From Catenovulum adriaticum (GTDB taxonomy: Bacteria > Pseudomonadota > Gammaproteobacteria > Enterobacterales > Alteromonadaceae), in assembly GCF_026725475.1 (NCBI RefSeq), contig NZ_CP109966.1:186001-250000 (forward strand): a DNA stretch of 64,000 nucleotides. Direction: 5' to 3'. The notes below the pieces were generated by a model. It saw only the letters and a list, made by a program, of their open reading frames with translations. It was not told the origin of the DNA and made no database searches. Both the position numbers and the translations under genes were made by a program. Shown piece by piece: positions 1 through 10,054 of this stretch (its first letter is position 1; each line of letters opens with the position of its first letter).

Positions 1-216
1 TTTCGCCGCCTAATCCTTTTAAATACATAGTGCCTAATTGGTAGTAAGCATGGGCACTGCCTAGCTTTGCCCCTGCTAAATATTCTTGCTTGGCAGAGGC
101 GTATTGTTTTGTTTTAAAATCATCGTTCGCTTTTAACAAATCAGCTGATAACAGCTTAAGTGGGATTAAACAGACTAATCCTAAGGTTAGACTGAGTGTT
201 GATAATTTGGCTTTCA
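1..216 (-). CDS. Sel1/TPR-like repeat protein, N-terminal part only
   Basis: A reading frame on the minus strand starts with ATG at 216 and stays open to the window edge, giving 72 visible codons; the rest lies outside. The N-terminus has a basic start followed by a hydrophobic segment (LSLTLGLVCLIPLKLLSA), which looks like a signal peptide, so the product is probably exported. After it comes a helical repeat with AKLGSAHAYYQLGTMYLKG, the spacing of a Sel1-type TPR. Such proteins are scaffold or periplasmic accessory factors, and in Alteromonadales some belong to TonB systems. That link is only a suggestion, because the C-terminus cannot be seen. The gene is transcribed away from the sulfatase. 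Confidence 0.65.
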
Positions 217-517
217 TAATTTAGCTCGTTATTGGTGTTCGTTTGTTGTTGCTAAACCGACCACTATTAAAGAATTGCCGGCTGCGTTTTTTATTTGTTA
301 AATATTAAATTTTAAAACTGTAAAATAGCAATTTATAATCACATAAAATCAAAAATAATCAATTTATTTAGTTTAAAGTGATTTACATAGGTTTATTATG
401 AAATATAATGGTTTTAAATGTTAAATTTAAATTGAATAAAAATAAACAAAACATTTGTGTTTATCTACCAGCTATAGAATGTGTAGTGCGGTTTAATGGC
501 ACCAATAGGAGAAAAGT
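217..517. other. Divergent intergenic region, AT-rich
   Basis: About 300 very AT-rich bases lie between the Sel1-like gene and the sulfatase gene. It must hold two divergent promoters. I see no palindromic operator matching the other regulators of the window and no open frame worth calling. Confidence 0.4.
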
Positions 518-1921
518 GTGTTTAAGATTAAAAGTTTAATAGCTGCTGTAATGGCCGTTGGTTTATCTGCTTGTGGCCAACAAGCGGATATCACTCAGCA
601 GGCATCTAATAAAGCAGAATCTGAAGAATTAGCTAAAAAACCGAATATATTGCTGATTTTATCAGACGATCATGCCTGGAATGATTATGGCTTTATGGGG
701 CATGATATTGTTAAAACGCCATCATTAGATAAATTAGCACACCAAGGTGCAACTTTTAAACGAGCTTATGTACCTACCTCTTTGTGCCGCCCTTCTTTAG
801 CGACGATTGCAACGGGTCTTTACGCGCATCAACACGGTATTACCGGCAATGATCCATCACGAGAACTACCAGGTGGAAAAAAAGGTGAGCTCTATCAGCA
901 GCAAAGATCTGAAATTATTGCCAAAATTGATCAGGTAGCGACATTGGCCGATTTATTAAAACCCGAAGGTTATGTTTCGTTACAAACGGGTAAATGGTGG
1001 GAAGGAAGTTTTAGCCGAGGTGGATTTGACGAAGGCATGACTCGAGGCTTTCCAAAACCCGGTGGTCGCCATGGTGACGATGGTTTAAAAATAGGCCGTC
1101 AGGGTGTTGATAAAATTACCCAGTTTATTGACAAAGTATCGGCTCAAGATAAACCGTTTTTTGTCTGGTATGCGCCTTTTATGCCGCATTCACCTCATAC
1201 ACCGCCTGAAAGAATTTATAACAAATATAAAGATAAAGGTTTATCTGAGTCTGTTGCTAAATATTATGCAATGATTGAATGGTTTGATGAAACCAATGGC
1301 GAAATTTTTAACCATTTAGAAAAACGTGGTTTAAAAGAAGATACCTTAATTGTGTATGTATCTGATAATGGTTGGATTGCTAACCCGTCACAAACTGACC
1401 GTTTTTTACCTAAGTCTAAACAAAGCCCGAATGAAAGTGGGGTTCGCACGCCAATTATGTACTCATGGCCTGCTAAGATTGACCCGCAAATGCGCCCTGA
1501 ATTATCAAGCAGTATTGATATAGTGCCTACTATTTTAGGGGCTGCCGGTGTCGACGTACCAAAAGGTTTACCTGGCATTAATATGATTGAGCAACTCACA
1601 CAAGAAAAGCCAATTAAACGCGATACGATTTTTGGCGAAGGCTTTGCGCATGATATGGATGATATCAACGAGCCTGAATCAACGCTTTTATATCGCTGGG
1701 TGATTCATAAAAACTGGAAGTTAATTGTTAGCTACGATGGTAAAAATGTGAGTTATCAAAAATATCATGACCAATTAACTCAAAAACCTAGGTTATTTGA
1801 CTTAAGTAAAGATGAGCATGAGAAAAACAACTTGGCTGATCAGCATCCTGAAATAGTTGAAAAATTAAAGCAAAAATTAGTCCAGTGGTATCCACTTAAC
1901 AATAGAAAAATGGTGCTGTAA
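518..1921 (+). CDS. S1-family sulfatase, lipoprotein
   Basis: Type I sulfatase, expected to remove sulfate esters from an algal polysaccharide, with ulvan the best guess from the neighbours. The start is GTG, 7 bases after AGGA at 507-510. The signal peptide ends in LSAC with the lipidation cysteine at residue 19, so the enzyme should be membrane-anchored. Sulfatase landmarks are the metal-binding LILSDDHAW (D50, D51), the active-site segment TSLCRPSLATIATG (C90, to be oxidised to formylglycine) and SDNGW (D283, N284). The length of 467 residues is normal. One oddity is that the core reads C-R-P-S-L, with Leu where the consensus C-x-P-x-R has Arg. A terminator follows at 1947. Family assignment is firm; the substrate is inferred. 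Confidence 0.93.
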   Translation: MFKIKSLIAAVMAVGLSACGQQADITQQASNKAESEELAKKPNILLILSDDHAWNDYGFMGHDIVKTPSLDKLAHQGATFKRAYVPTSLCRPSLATIATGLYAHQHGITGNDPSRELPGGKKGELYQQQRSEIIAKIDQVATLADLLKPEGYVSLQTGKWWEGSFSRGGFDEGMTRGFPKPGGRHGDDGLKIGRQGVDKITQFIDKVSAQDKPFFVWYAPFMPHSPHTPPERIYNKYKDKGLSESVAKYYAMIEWFDETNGEIFNHLEKRGLKEDTLIVYVSDNGWIANPSQTDRFLPKSKQSPNESGVRTPIMYSWPAKIDPQMRPELSSSIDIVPTILGAAGVDVPKGLPGINMIEQLTQEKPIKRDTIFGEGFAHDMDDINEPESTLLYRWVIHKNWKLIVSYDGKNVSYQKYHDQLTQKPRLFDLSKDEHEKNNLADQHPEIVEKLKQKLVQWYPLNNRKMVL

Positions 1922-1946
1922 GCACGACCAACCAGCATACACAATT

Positions 1947-1979
1947 AAAAAACCTTTAGCTTACCGTTAAAGGTTTTTT
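1947..1979 (+). terminator. Rho-independent terminator of the sulfatase gene
   Basis: AAAAAACCTTTA and TAAAGGTTTTTT form a 12-bp stem around a short loop and end in a T-run, 26 bases after the sulfatase stop codon. Confidence 0.8.
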
Positions 1980-2029
1980 CATATTTATCGCAAAGCGATA
2001 TGGTTAGGAAAATAAAAGGCGATATGTTT

Positions 2030-5000
2030 ATGCGCAAGTATTTGTTACTCATCCCTATTTTTATAATGTTGTTAGGTTGTTTGACAACCGCTGGGCAGTC
2101 GCCTGATATAGCTGACCTAAACAATACACCCGCTTCAAATTTATTAGTTGAAGATCAGCCTCAGGTCTTCAATGTTCATAATCAAACCCCTAGGCTTTCA
2201 TGGCATGCCAATGTAAAACAGCAGGTGGCTTACCATATTCAAGCGGCATCTTCGGTTAATTTGCTATTAGATAATCAACCAGACTTGTGGGATAGTGGAA
2301 AAGTAACAGCTCGCCAATCTTTGAATGTTCGCTATCAAGGTAAAGCTTTATTGTCTAACCAAAAGGTGTTTTGGCGCGTTCGTGTTTGGCAAAAAGGGCA
2401 AAAAAAGGCGAATGATTGGAGCGAAATAAGCCATTGGGAAATGGGGCTACTCACCAAAGCTGACTGGAAAGCCAATTGGTTACAGGTGAAAAATCCAACT
2501 ATTGTTACCCAAAACCAAGCCGTTAAAAAATGGATCAACTTAGTGGGTACAGTTGAAACTGAACAAGGTGAGATTGCAAAACCAGCCATTCAAAAACTAC
2601 AAAACCAGCCGACAGCGAGTTTATTTAGACATCAATTTACGCTTGGCAAAACAATACAAACAGCCAAATTACACAGCACCGCAGCAGGTTATTACGAAAT
2701 ATATATTAATGGCCAGCGTATTGGCGATAGGTTAATGGATCCCGGACAAACTGACTTTGATAAACGTATTCTTTATAACACGGATCCAGTCGCTACTTTA
2801 TTAAACCAAGGTCAAAATACCATTGCCGTTCATTTAGCCAGTGGCTGGTATGATGAAAATATTGCGTTTAGTTTGTGGACTAATCCAGATAAAAAGCAAT
2901 CTGAAAAAAAGAAAAAATCTTTGTCTTATGGTCAGCCTAAATTTATTGCACAACTCGATATTACTTTCTCTGATGGTAGTAAAACCAGCATTACCAGTAA
3001 TGAACAATGGCAAAGTAAACCTTCTGCAGTATTAAAAGAAGGGATATTTTCAGGCGAGTTATTTGACGCTAAAAAAATTGATAAAAATTGGAATCGTCAA
3101 TCATCAAAAAAAACTGATTCGGCTAACCAAGATAGTGACTGGCAAGCTGTGCAGGTATTAAATAAATGGCCGACGCAGCGTTTAGAGCCTCAGCGACTTC
3201 CACCTATTCGTAAGCAACAAACCGTAACACCTGTTGCTTTGCTTAACCCAGAGCCAGGTGTTTGGGTTTTTGATTTTGGACAAAATTTTACTGGCTTGCC
3301 TAGTTTAAATATCGCAGAACTTAATTTAGCCGATCAGCAAACTTTGCTTTTACGTTATGCTGAATGGGCGGATAAAAAAGGCAATATTAGCCAATTAAGT
3401 GGCGGCAGCTGGGCGACACATCTAAATGCGGTTGATGGTTATATTGCCTCAACAGCGAAAGATCAATCTATTTGGCGTCCTAGCTTTACTTGGCGTGGCT
3501 TTAGATATATTGAAATTACCGGTTTGACTAAAGCCCCTAAATTAACCGATTTAAGTGCGCAATTATTACGTAGCGATGTAAAGCGAGTGGGGGACTTTGC
3601 TAGTTCGGATCCATTAGTGAATAAAATTCATCAAACTGCACTGTGGACCTACGAAAGTAATTTAATGAGTGTGCCGTTAGATTGCCCTAACCGTGAAAAA
3701 GCGGGGTGGACTGGCGACGCTCATGCAGCATTAATAACCGGTAACTATAATTTTGATATGGAAACTTTCTGGCGAAAATATTTAGCTGATTTTAAAACCG
3801 CCAGCTATGTTGCCCCTGTTGTTGTGCCCGGAAAACGCACCGCGGGTGAAAAAATTGATTGGGCCGCGGCTGAAGTCTTTATTGCATGGGAAAATTACCG
3901 TACCTATGGTGATTTACAAACGTTAGCTACTCAATATGAGAGTTTGTTAGAGTATATGGCGTTTGGGCAAACGCAACTAACTGATTATTTAACAAAAAAT
4001 GGATACGGTGATTGGTGCGATCCGGTTCCAGAACCGGGTATGCCCCGAGTAGGCGGGCGAGGTGTATCGCAACAAACCAGCACTTTGGTCACCAGTAGTG
4101 CATTGTTTGCGCGTTCTGCCAATTTAATGTCAAAAATTGCGAATAAGCTCAATAAATCAGCAGATGAAAAACGGTTTAATCAATTGTTTAATCGTATTCG
4201 ACAAAGCTTTCATCAAACCTTATATAATCCTAAAACAGGGCATTATGGCAGCCAAACCGCTGATGCGACGGCAATTCGTTTTGATCTGACCCCTGAGCAT
4301 TTAAAACAATCCGTGGCTGATGCGTTAAATAAAGATGTGATTGAAAATTGGCAAGGCCATTCATCGGTTGGTGCGTTAGGGCAAACTTGGTTATATCGTG
4401 CGTTAAGTGATTATGGTTATACGGATACGGCTTTTAATATTTTTACAGCCAAAGGCTATCCGGGTTTTTCATATCTATTTGATGAATTAGACGGCACTAC
4501 ACTTTGGGAGCGCAAGGGGCAATTTGAGCCACGCAAAGATAAAGCGCCCATTCGTTCTTTAAATCATCCTTTTCATAGTGGTTACGATGGTTGGTTTTAT
4601 GAAGGTTTAGGTGGGATCAGAGCGTTAGACGATTCGGTTGGGTTTCAAGACTTTGAACTTGCCCCTGTGTTTCCAAGCCAATTAAATCAAGTTCAGGTCA
4701 ACTATCAAACTGGTTATGGAATGATTTCAAGCCGTTGGGAAAGAAAAGACGGGCAAATTATTTGGCATTTTACCATTCCGGATAATTCAACGGCTGTCGT
4801 TCGCTTACCTAATAAACAAGCTAAAAAATATTTCACGGGCGAATATAAACTCACGATTAACACTGACGAACTGGCACAACAAGCTGAAACTCAATTAGCG
4901 ATCGCACCTTATCAGCTGAGAGTTGAGTTATTAAAAGGGACTCAGGTTAGCCAAATTAACGATTTACAACCCGAGTTTTCTTGGCAATTGGCTAATCAAG

Positions 5001-7021
5001 CAGAGTTTGCTAAACAAACGGCTTATCAAATCCAAATCATTAAAGCCGAAGAAAGCTTTGAGACGGGATTAACTCATGACAAACAAAAGGTTTGGGATTC
5101 AGGCAAATTAGCAGGACAAAATTCAAGCGCGAACGGTTTGTCTAAAAAAACGCTTATTCAAGGGCAGTCATACCAATGGCGGGTTAGAGTTTGGACACAC
5201 GCTAATCAACAAAACTATGTTAGCGCTTGGTCTGCACCTCAGCAATTTACTATGGCTAAGCAAGATAATAAGTTAGCCAGTCGGTATGATTTACAGCTTG
5301 AAAAAGTACCGCCTGTGGCGATTAAAAAATTGCCGTCAGGCCGTTATTTTATTGACTTTGGTAAAGTTGGATTTGGTTATTTGTCGCTCGCATTAACCAG
5401 TAATAAAGCGGGAAGGGTAAAAGTACATTTTGGAGAACGTGGTAATACAAATGGTGCAGAACAGGGCATTATTAGTCAGCTGCCTAAAGCCTCAAGTGTG
5501 CGTTATTATCAAGTGCCACTTGACGTGAATGAAAAATCAGACGTATATGCCGTGCACCCACCCCGTGATAAGCGCAATACTAAATCTGGGAAAGCGATTG
5601 CGATCCCCGCACAGTTTGGTCGAATTGCGCCATTTCGATTTGTCGAGCTTGATCCGCAAGGGCTTGAATTGTCAGATATAAATGCGTCACTGATGATGTT
5701 GCATTACCCATTTGAGCAAACTCAATCTAACTTTAGTTCTTCGGACGCTATTTTGGATGAAATCTGGCAGCTGTGTAAATACAGTATGAAAGCGACTAGC
5801 TTTGCAGGCATTTATGTTGATGGTGACCGGGAGCGAATTCCGTATGAAGCAGACGCTTATATTAATCAGCTATCTCATTATTATGTTGACGATGAATTTA
5901 GTTTAGCGCGACATTCGCATGAGTATTTAATGCAACATCCAACTTGGCCAACTGAATGGAAGCAACATTCCATTATGATGGCTTGGACAGATTGGATGTA
6001 CACAGGTGATACAGAGTCGTTAGCCGCATTTTATCAACAGCTCAAATCTGAGAAAACGCTCGAACAATATGAAGCCGAACATGGATTACTATCCACTTTT
6101 CCTAAACGGATACCTGCCAAACAACTTGGCGATATTGTTGATTGGCCACCGGCGGAGCGTGATAATTACGACATGCGGCCAGTCAATACCGTAGTAAATG
6201 CGTTTTATTATTTAAATTTAAAGCAAATGGCAGATATCGCTAAGGTACTTGGTTTTAACGAAGATGAGCGTTATTACCGCGCTAAAGCGAAGCGGGTACG
6301 TCAAGTATTTAATCAAAAGCTATTCAATCCAAAAACTGGGTTATACCGAGATGGCATTGGCACGGATCACAGCGCTGTGCATGCAAACATTTTACCACTT
6401 GCTTTTGGTTTGATTGAAGATGACAAACGCGACAAAGTTATTAAATTTGTTAAGCAAAAAGGGATGGCGGTTAGTGTTTATTTTGCCCAGTATTTAATGG
6501 ATGCTTTGTATTTACACGGCGAAGCGGATTATGCCTTGTCGTTATTAACCTCTACTACAGAACGAAGTTGGTATAACATGATCAGGCAAGGGTCGACGAT
6601 TACGATGGAAGCTTGGGATGATAAATTTAAACCCAATCAAGATTGGAATCATGCTTGGGGCTCTGTTCCGGGTAATATCGTGGGTCGATTTATTTTAGGG
6701 GTGAGACCAAAAGCCAGTGGATTTTCGATGATTAAAATAGCCCCTCAACCAGCCAGTTTGACTCAGGTTTCAGGCAAAGTGCCTACAATTAAAGGACCTG
6801 TCGTGGTTGATATACAGCAAAAAATAGGACATGAATTTAGCTTAAAATTAAGCATACCGGGCAATACAAAAGCACAAGTGGTATTACCTATTAACGATGC
6901 AAAAACCATTAAACAGGTGATGCTTAATGATAAAAAAGTAAATTACCAACGCATAAAAAATGGGGTAGAACTTAGTTTATTGAGCGCGGGTAACCACCAT
7001 ATTATTATGCAATACCAATGA
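2030..7021 (+). CDS. Bimodular alpha-L-rhamnosidase, GH78-GH78, lipoprotein
   Basis: A 1,660-residue exported protein with two complete GH78-type modules. I chose ATG 2030 because AAAAGG lies 10 bases before it; the frame itself opens at 2000. The signal peptide ends in LLGC, a lipobox. In numbering from codon 2000, module 1 (about 60-960) has DCPNREKAGWTGD with D561, E566 and D573, matching the catalytic acid region of GH78, and later TTLWER. Module 2 (about 970-1670) has the variant VDGDRERIPYEAD (E1278, D1285) and a rhamnosidase-like end (MEAWDDKF, NHAWGSVPG). Each module begins with a fibronectin-like segment (QTPRLSWHA; QPEFSWQLA). Alpha-L-rhamnosidases act on ulvan and pectin side chains; the next-door sulfatase favours ulvan. 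The differing active-site motifs suggest that the modules are not recent duplicates. Confidence 0.9.
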   Translation: MRKYLLLIPIFIMLLGCLTTAGQSPDIADLNNTPASNLLVEDQPQVFNVHNQTPRLSWHANVKQQVAYHIQAASSVNLLLDNQPDLWDSGKVTARQSLNVRYQGKALLSNQKVFWRVRVWQKGQKKANDWSEISHWEMGLLTKADWKANWLQVKNPTIVTQNQAVKKWINLVGTVETEQGEIAKPAIQKLQNQPTASLFRHQFTLGKTIQTAKLHSTAAGYYEIYINGQRIGDRLMDPGQTDFDKRILYNTDPVATLLNQGQNTIAVHLASGWYDENIAFSLWTNPDKKQSEKKKKSLSYGQPKFIAQLDITFSDGSKTSITSNEQWQSKPSAVLKEGIFSGELFDAKKIDKNWNRQSSKKTDSANQDSDWQAVQVLNKWPTQRLEPQRLPPIRKQQTVTPVALLNPEPGVWVFDFGQNFTGLPSLNIAELNLADQQTLLLRYAEWADKKGNISQLSGGSWATHLNAVDGYIASTAKDQSIWRPSFTWRGFRYIEITGLTKAPKLTDLSAQLLRSDVKRVGDFASSDPLVNKIHQTALWTYESNLMSVPLDCPNREKAGWTGDAHAALITGNYNFDMETFWRKYLADFKTASYVAPVVVPGKRTAGEKIDWAAAEVFIAWENYRTYGDLQTLATQYESLLEYMAFGQTQLTDYLTKNGYGDWCDPVPEPGMPRVGGRGVSQQTSTLVTSSALFARSANLMSKIANKLNKSADEKRFNQLFNRIRQSFHQTLYNPKTGHYGSQTADATAIRFDLTPEHLKQSVADALNKDVIENWQGHSSVGALGQTWLYRALSDYGYTDTAFNIFTAKGYPGFSYLFDELDGTTLWERKGQFEPRKDKAPIRSLNHPFHSGYDGWFYEGLGGIRALDDSVGFQDFELAPVFPSQLNQVQVNYQTGYGMISSRWERKDGQIIWHFTIPDNSTAVVRLPNKQAKKYFTGEYKLTINTDELAQQAETQLAIAPYQLRVELLKGTQVSQINDLQPEFSWQLANQAEFAKQTAYQIQIIKAEESFETGLTHDKQKVWDSGKLAGQNSSANGLSKKTLIQGQSYQWRVRVWTHANQQNYVSAWSAPQQFTMAKQDNKLASRYDLQLEKVPPVAIKKLPSGRYFIDFGKVGFGYLSLALTSNKAGRVKVHFGERGNTNGAEQGIISQLPKASSVRYYQVPLDVNEKSDVYAVHPPRDKRNTKSGKAIAIPAQFGRIAPFRFVELDPQGLELSDINASLMMLHYPFEQTQSNFSSSDAILDEIWQLCKYSMKATSFAGIYVDGDRERIPYEADAYINQLSHYYVDDEFSLARHSHEYLMQHPTWPTEWKQHSIMMAWTDWMYTGDTESLAAFYQQLKSEKTLEQYEAEHGLLSTFPKRIPAKQLGDIVDWPPAERDNYDMRPVNTVVNAFYYLNLKQMADIAKVLGFNEDERYYRAKAKRVRQVFNQKLFNPKTGLYRDGIGTDHSAVHANILPLAFGLIEDDKRDKVIKFVKQKGMAVSVYFAQYLMDALYLHGEADYALSLLTSTTERSWYNMIRQGSTITMEAWDDKFKPNQDWNHAWGSVPGNIVGRFILGVRPKASGFSMIKIAPQPASLTQVSGKVPTIKGPVVVDIQQKIGHEFSLKLSIPGNTKAQVVLPINDAKTIKQVMLNDKKVNYQRIKNGVELSLLSAGNHHIIMQYQ

Positions 7022-7038
7022 TCGTATAATTTATAAAC

Positions 7039-7068
7039 TGACAGTGATTGATCAATAGATCACTGTCA
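7039..7068 (+). terminator. Hairpin after the rhamnosidase gene
   Basis: TGACAGTGAT and ATCACTGTCA form a perfect 10-bp stem 18 bases after the stop codon. The U-tract is weak (ATTCTCTCTTC). A second inverted repeat, ACTGAAT/ATTCAGT, lies at about 7081-7101. Confidence 0.65.
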
Positions 7069-7308
7069 ATTCTCTCTTCGACTGAATAAACCTATTCAGT
7101 TAAGCTTACTTTTGCTTGCTTTAAATGATACTTAAGTTCGCGCAAGCCTTTTACTTAATCGAAAGAACGGCTCGCAAATATTACAACGAAGATTCTTGAA
7201 GGTTTGCTGAGTGCAGCGCTAGCTGTCATCTAAATAATCATTTAGCTAGATTGATTGCAGCATAAACTAATTATTTTAATCTTTTGTCAAAAAGTTAAAG
7301 AAATGTTC

Positions 7309-7354
7309 TTGTATTTTATTAAAAATAAGTCTAAATTAACTTAATCGTTTAAGT
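7309..7354 (+). promoter_or_regulatory. Promoter plus LacI-family operator 1 of the sucrose regulon
   Basis: The 16-base site ACTTAATCGTTTAAGT at 7339-7354 lies in a longer 12+12 inverted repeat. It is the reverse complement of the sites at 11770 and 17702. A plausible promoter, TTGTAT (7309) - 17 bases - TAAATT (7332), sits directly upstream, so the operator would cover the transcription start: the geometry of a repressor site. The probable binder is the LacI protein encoded at 10280. Confidence 0.75.
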
Positions 7355-7377
7355 TAATTTAACTATAGGTAGTGCTT

Positions 7378-8604
7378 ATGCAACCAAATAATATTAAAAC
7401 CATAAAGTGGCTAACATATTTAATGTTTATGATGTTCGCTATGACAACCGATGCGGTTGGGGTGATTATTCCTGAGATTATTCAGGAGTTTAATTTGAGT
7501 CTTACGGCTGCAGGTGCTTTCCATTATGGGCCTATGGCTGCCATTGCAATAGGCGGAATTGGACTTGGCTTTTTAGCAGATAAAATTGGTCGTAAAAAAA
7601 CAATCATTATCGGTTTGGCTTTATTCTCATTAGCTTGTGGTTTGTTCGCAGTCGGCAATACGTTTAGTTTTTTCTTATTTTTATTAATTTTGTCAGGTTT
7701 GGCTATTGGGATATTTAAAACGGGGGCGTTAGCCCTGATTGGAGATATCTCAAAAACGTCTCATGAACATACAATTACGATGAATCTGGCGGAAGGCTTT
7801 TTTGGGGTTGGTGCCATCATAGGACCATTCATCGTTACATCACTTTTATTAGCCGGTATTAACTGGAAATTTTTATACATTATTGCGGGTGGCGTGTGTA
7901 TTGTATTATGCGTGATTGCCGCATTAGTTGCTTATCCAGTGCACCAGCATAAATCAACTGAAAAAGTCAATTTAAGCCGTACCTTTGCCATGTTAAAAAG
8001 CCCTTATGCGCTAGGGTTTTCAGTTCTAATTGCGTTATACGTAGCGGCTGAAGCGGCTATTTACGTTTGGATGCCGACTTTATTAAAAGACTACACAGGT
8101 TCATACGCGTGGGCTGCAACTTGGTCTTTATCTATTTTCTTTGCTTTACGTGCAAGTGGACGATTTTTGGCGGTTTGGTTTTTACGCTTAGTGTGTTGGA
8201 AAGTTGCTATGGTGGTATTTTCAGCAGCTATTGCCATTTGTTATTTGGCAAGTATTTGGTTTGGGTTAAACGTTGCTGTGTTTCTGCTTCCTTTATCAGG
8301 TTTATTTATGGCTATGATTTATCCCACCTTAAATTCAAAAGGAATTAGTTGTTTTCCTAAACATGAGCATGGTGCTATTGCAGGTGTGCTTTTGTTTTCT
8401 ACTGCAGCCGCGGCCTCGTTTGGTCCATTAATTATGGGCTTATATAGTGATTTGATGGGAGGCGACGCTAAACATGGTTTTGTTTTAGCAGCGGGTTTTG
8501 CATTTTTATTATGTGCAGGTTGCATTTATAACTGGATATTTGATCCAACGGATAAACACATCAAAGAAGTAGAACAGGCGGAATCGTCGCTAGACGCTGC
8601 ATAA
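7378..8604 (+). CDS. MFS transporter, probable sucrose or fructo-oligosaccharide permease
   Basis: Inner-membrane permease of the major facilitator superfamily, about 408 residues with the usual twelve hydrophobic segments. The loop signature DKIGRKKTIIIG lies between helices 2 and 3. ATG 7378 is preferred over the upstream GTG at 7372 because TAGG lies 8 bases before 7378 and only 2 before 7372. The GH32 gene follows after 19 bases, so the two are almost certainly cotranscribed from the operator-controlled promoter at 7309. The substrate is inferred from that pairing and from the amylosucrase in the same regulon: sucrose, or a short fructoside brought into the periplasm by the receptor at 11884. 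Sequence alone cannot distinguish sucrose from related sugars. Confidence 0.82.
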   Translation: MQPNNIKTIKWLTYLMFMMFAMTTDAVGVIIPEIIQEFNLSLTAAGAFHYGPMAAIAIGGIGLGFLADKIGRKKTIIIGLALFSLACGLFAVGNTFSFFLFLLILSGLAIGIFKTGALALIGDISKTSHEHTITMNLAEGFFGVGAIIGPFIVTSLLLAGINWKFLYIIAGGVCIVLCVIAALVAYPVHQHKSTEKVNLSRTFAMLKSPYALGFSVLIALYVAAEAAIYVWMPTLLKDYTGSYAWAATWSLSIFFALRASGRFLAVWFLRLVCWKVAMVVFSAAIAICYLASIWFGLNVAVFLLPLSGLFMAMIYPTLNSKGISCFPKHEHGAIAGVLLFSTAAAASFGPLIMGLYSDLMGGDAKHGFVLAAGFAFLLCAGCIYNWIFDPTDKHIKEVEQAESSLDAA

Positions 8605-8623
8605 ATTTTAGAGGTTTCAAGTT

Positions 8624-10054
8624 ATGCCAAATAATATATTTACGCCGCAATGGCGACCCAAGGCCCATTTCACACCAGAACAGAACTGGATGAATGATCC
8701 TAATGGTTTAGTGTATTACAACGGAAAGTATCACTTATTTTATCAATACAATCCTCATGGTAATGATTGGGGTAATATGAATTGGGGTCATGCGACCTCG
8801 ACAGACTTAGTAAACTGGCATCATCATCCGGTTGCAGTTGAGATGTCTCCTAAAGGGCTAGGGTATATATACTCAGGCAGTGCTGTGGTTGATTATGATA
8901 ATACCAGTGGTTTACAGACGGGCGAACATCCTCCATTGGTTGCATTATTCACTCATACTGAAGCCAATACCGAAGTGCAAAGGCAGAGTTTAGCTTACAG
9001 TCTGGATGGGGGGGATAGCTGGCAACAATATGCTAATAATCCTGTAATTGAAAATCCAGGCATTGTTGATTTTAGAGATCCGAAAGTATCATGGCACCCA
9101 GCCAGTTCACAATGGATCATGGCTTTAACTGCGGGCCATAGCATTGAATTTTATGCCTCAAAAAATTTATTTGATTGGGCGCACATCAGTAGTTTTGGTG
9201 AAGATGACGGTTCTCATCAGGGCGAATGGGAATGTCCGGATTTATTTGAATTAACCACTGAAACCGGCATTAAAAAATGGGTTTTATTGGTTAGTCTCGT
9301 ACCCGGTGGACCTAATGGCGGAAGCGGTACTCAATATTTTATTGGTGATTTTGATGGTGTGCAGTTTAAAGCAGAGCATCAGGATGTTCGCTGGCTAGAT
9401 TATGGTCCGGATAATTATGCAGGAGTCACTTGGGACGGCAGACAAACGATAGATAACAGGCGTACTTTGATTGCCTGGATGTCTAATTGGACATATGCGG
9501 AAGATATGCCAACTTTCCCATGGCGAGGGGCTATGTGTTTGCCAAGAGATTTATCGCTCACACAAATTGATGGCAACTTTTATGTGACAAATCTGCCAGC
9601 AAAAGAAGTGTTGGATAGTTCTCAGATAGTAAGTGAGGTTACTGCCAGTGATAAGGTACTCTCCCTTCCTTTGTCGCAGAAAAGCGCATTAGATATTCAA
9701 CTGAGCTGCGAAATTACACAATCAGACAAACTTTACATACGTATGTTTAATGACGCCGGAGAAACGGTCGAGTTAAAATATTTGCCACAAAGGCAAAAGC
9801 TGGTGGTTGATCGTAGTCAAGCCGGTTGGTCTTATAAATTATGGAGAACCCCCAGACTAGAAGCCAAAACCTTTATTGACAGCGGCAAAGTGAATGCCAG
9901 GCTGGTTTTGGATACAAGTTCACTGGAAGTGTTTTGGCAACAGGGCTCTACAACGATGACCATTTGCTTATTACCTACTCAGCCATTCAACCGGATTGAA
10001 ATTAGTTCGGATAATACGGGTGATAAAAAGATATCTCTGGCTGAAATTAAATAG
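8624..10054 (+). CDS. Cytoplasmic GH32 beta-fructosidase (sucrose hydrolase type)
   Basis: Hydrolyses sucrose or small beta-fructosides to fructose plus the residual sugar. It has all GH32 landmarks: WMNDPNG with nucleophile D25, FRDPKV with D152, and WECPD with acid/base E203, then a C-terminal beta-sandwich. No signal peptide is present, so it works in the cytoplasm on sugar delivered by the adjacent MFS permease. The length of 476 residues fits intracellular sucrases. Unlike the two secreted GH32 enzymes at 58139 and 61783, it lacks the roughly 150-residue insertion domain before the WLDYGPDNYAG strand. The ribosome site AGAGG lies upstream of ATG 8624. It could accept sucrose 6-phosphate, but no phosphotransferase gene is seen here. 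Confidence 0.92.
   Translation: MPNNIFTPQWRPKAHFTPEQNWMNDPNGLVYYNGKYHLFYQYNPHGNDWGNMNWGHATSTDLVNWHHHPVAVEMSPKGLGYIYSGSAVVDYDNTSGLQTGEHPPLVALFTHTEANTEVQRQSLAYSLDGGDSWQQYANNPVIENPGIVDFRDPKVSWHPASSQWIMALTAGHSIEFYASKNLFDWAHISSFGEDDGSHQGEWECPDLFELTTETGIKKWVLLVSLVPGGPNGGSGTQYFIGDFDGVQFKAEHQDVRWLDYGPDNYAGVTWDGRQTIDNRRTLIAWMSNWTYAEDMPTFPWRGAMCLPRDLSLTQIDGNFYVTNLPAKEVLDSSQIVSEVTASDKVLSLPLSQKSALDIQLSCEITQSDKLYIRMFNDAGETVELKYLPQRQKLVVDRSQAGWSYKLWRTPRLEAKTFIDSGKVNARLVLDTSSLEVFWQQGSTTMTICLLPTQPFNRIEISSDNTGDKKISLAEIK

Noticed and set aside
1264..1668. 134-codon minus-strand frame inside the sulfatase gene
   Set aside because: It is a shadow of a well-supported gene, with no family signature.
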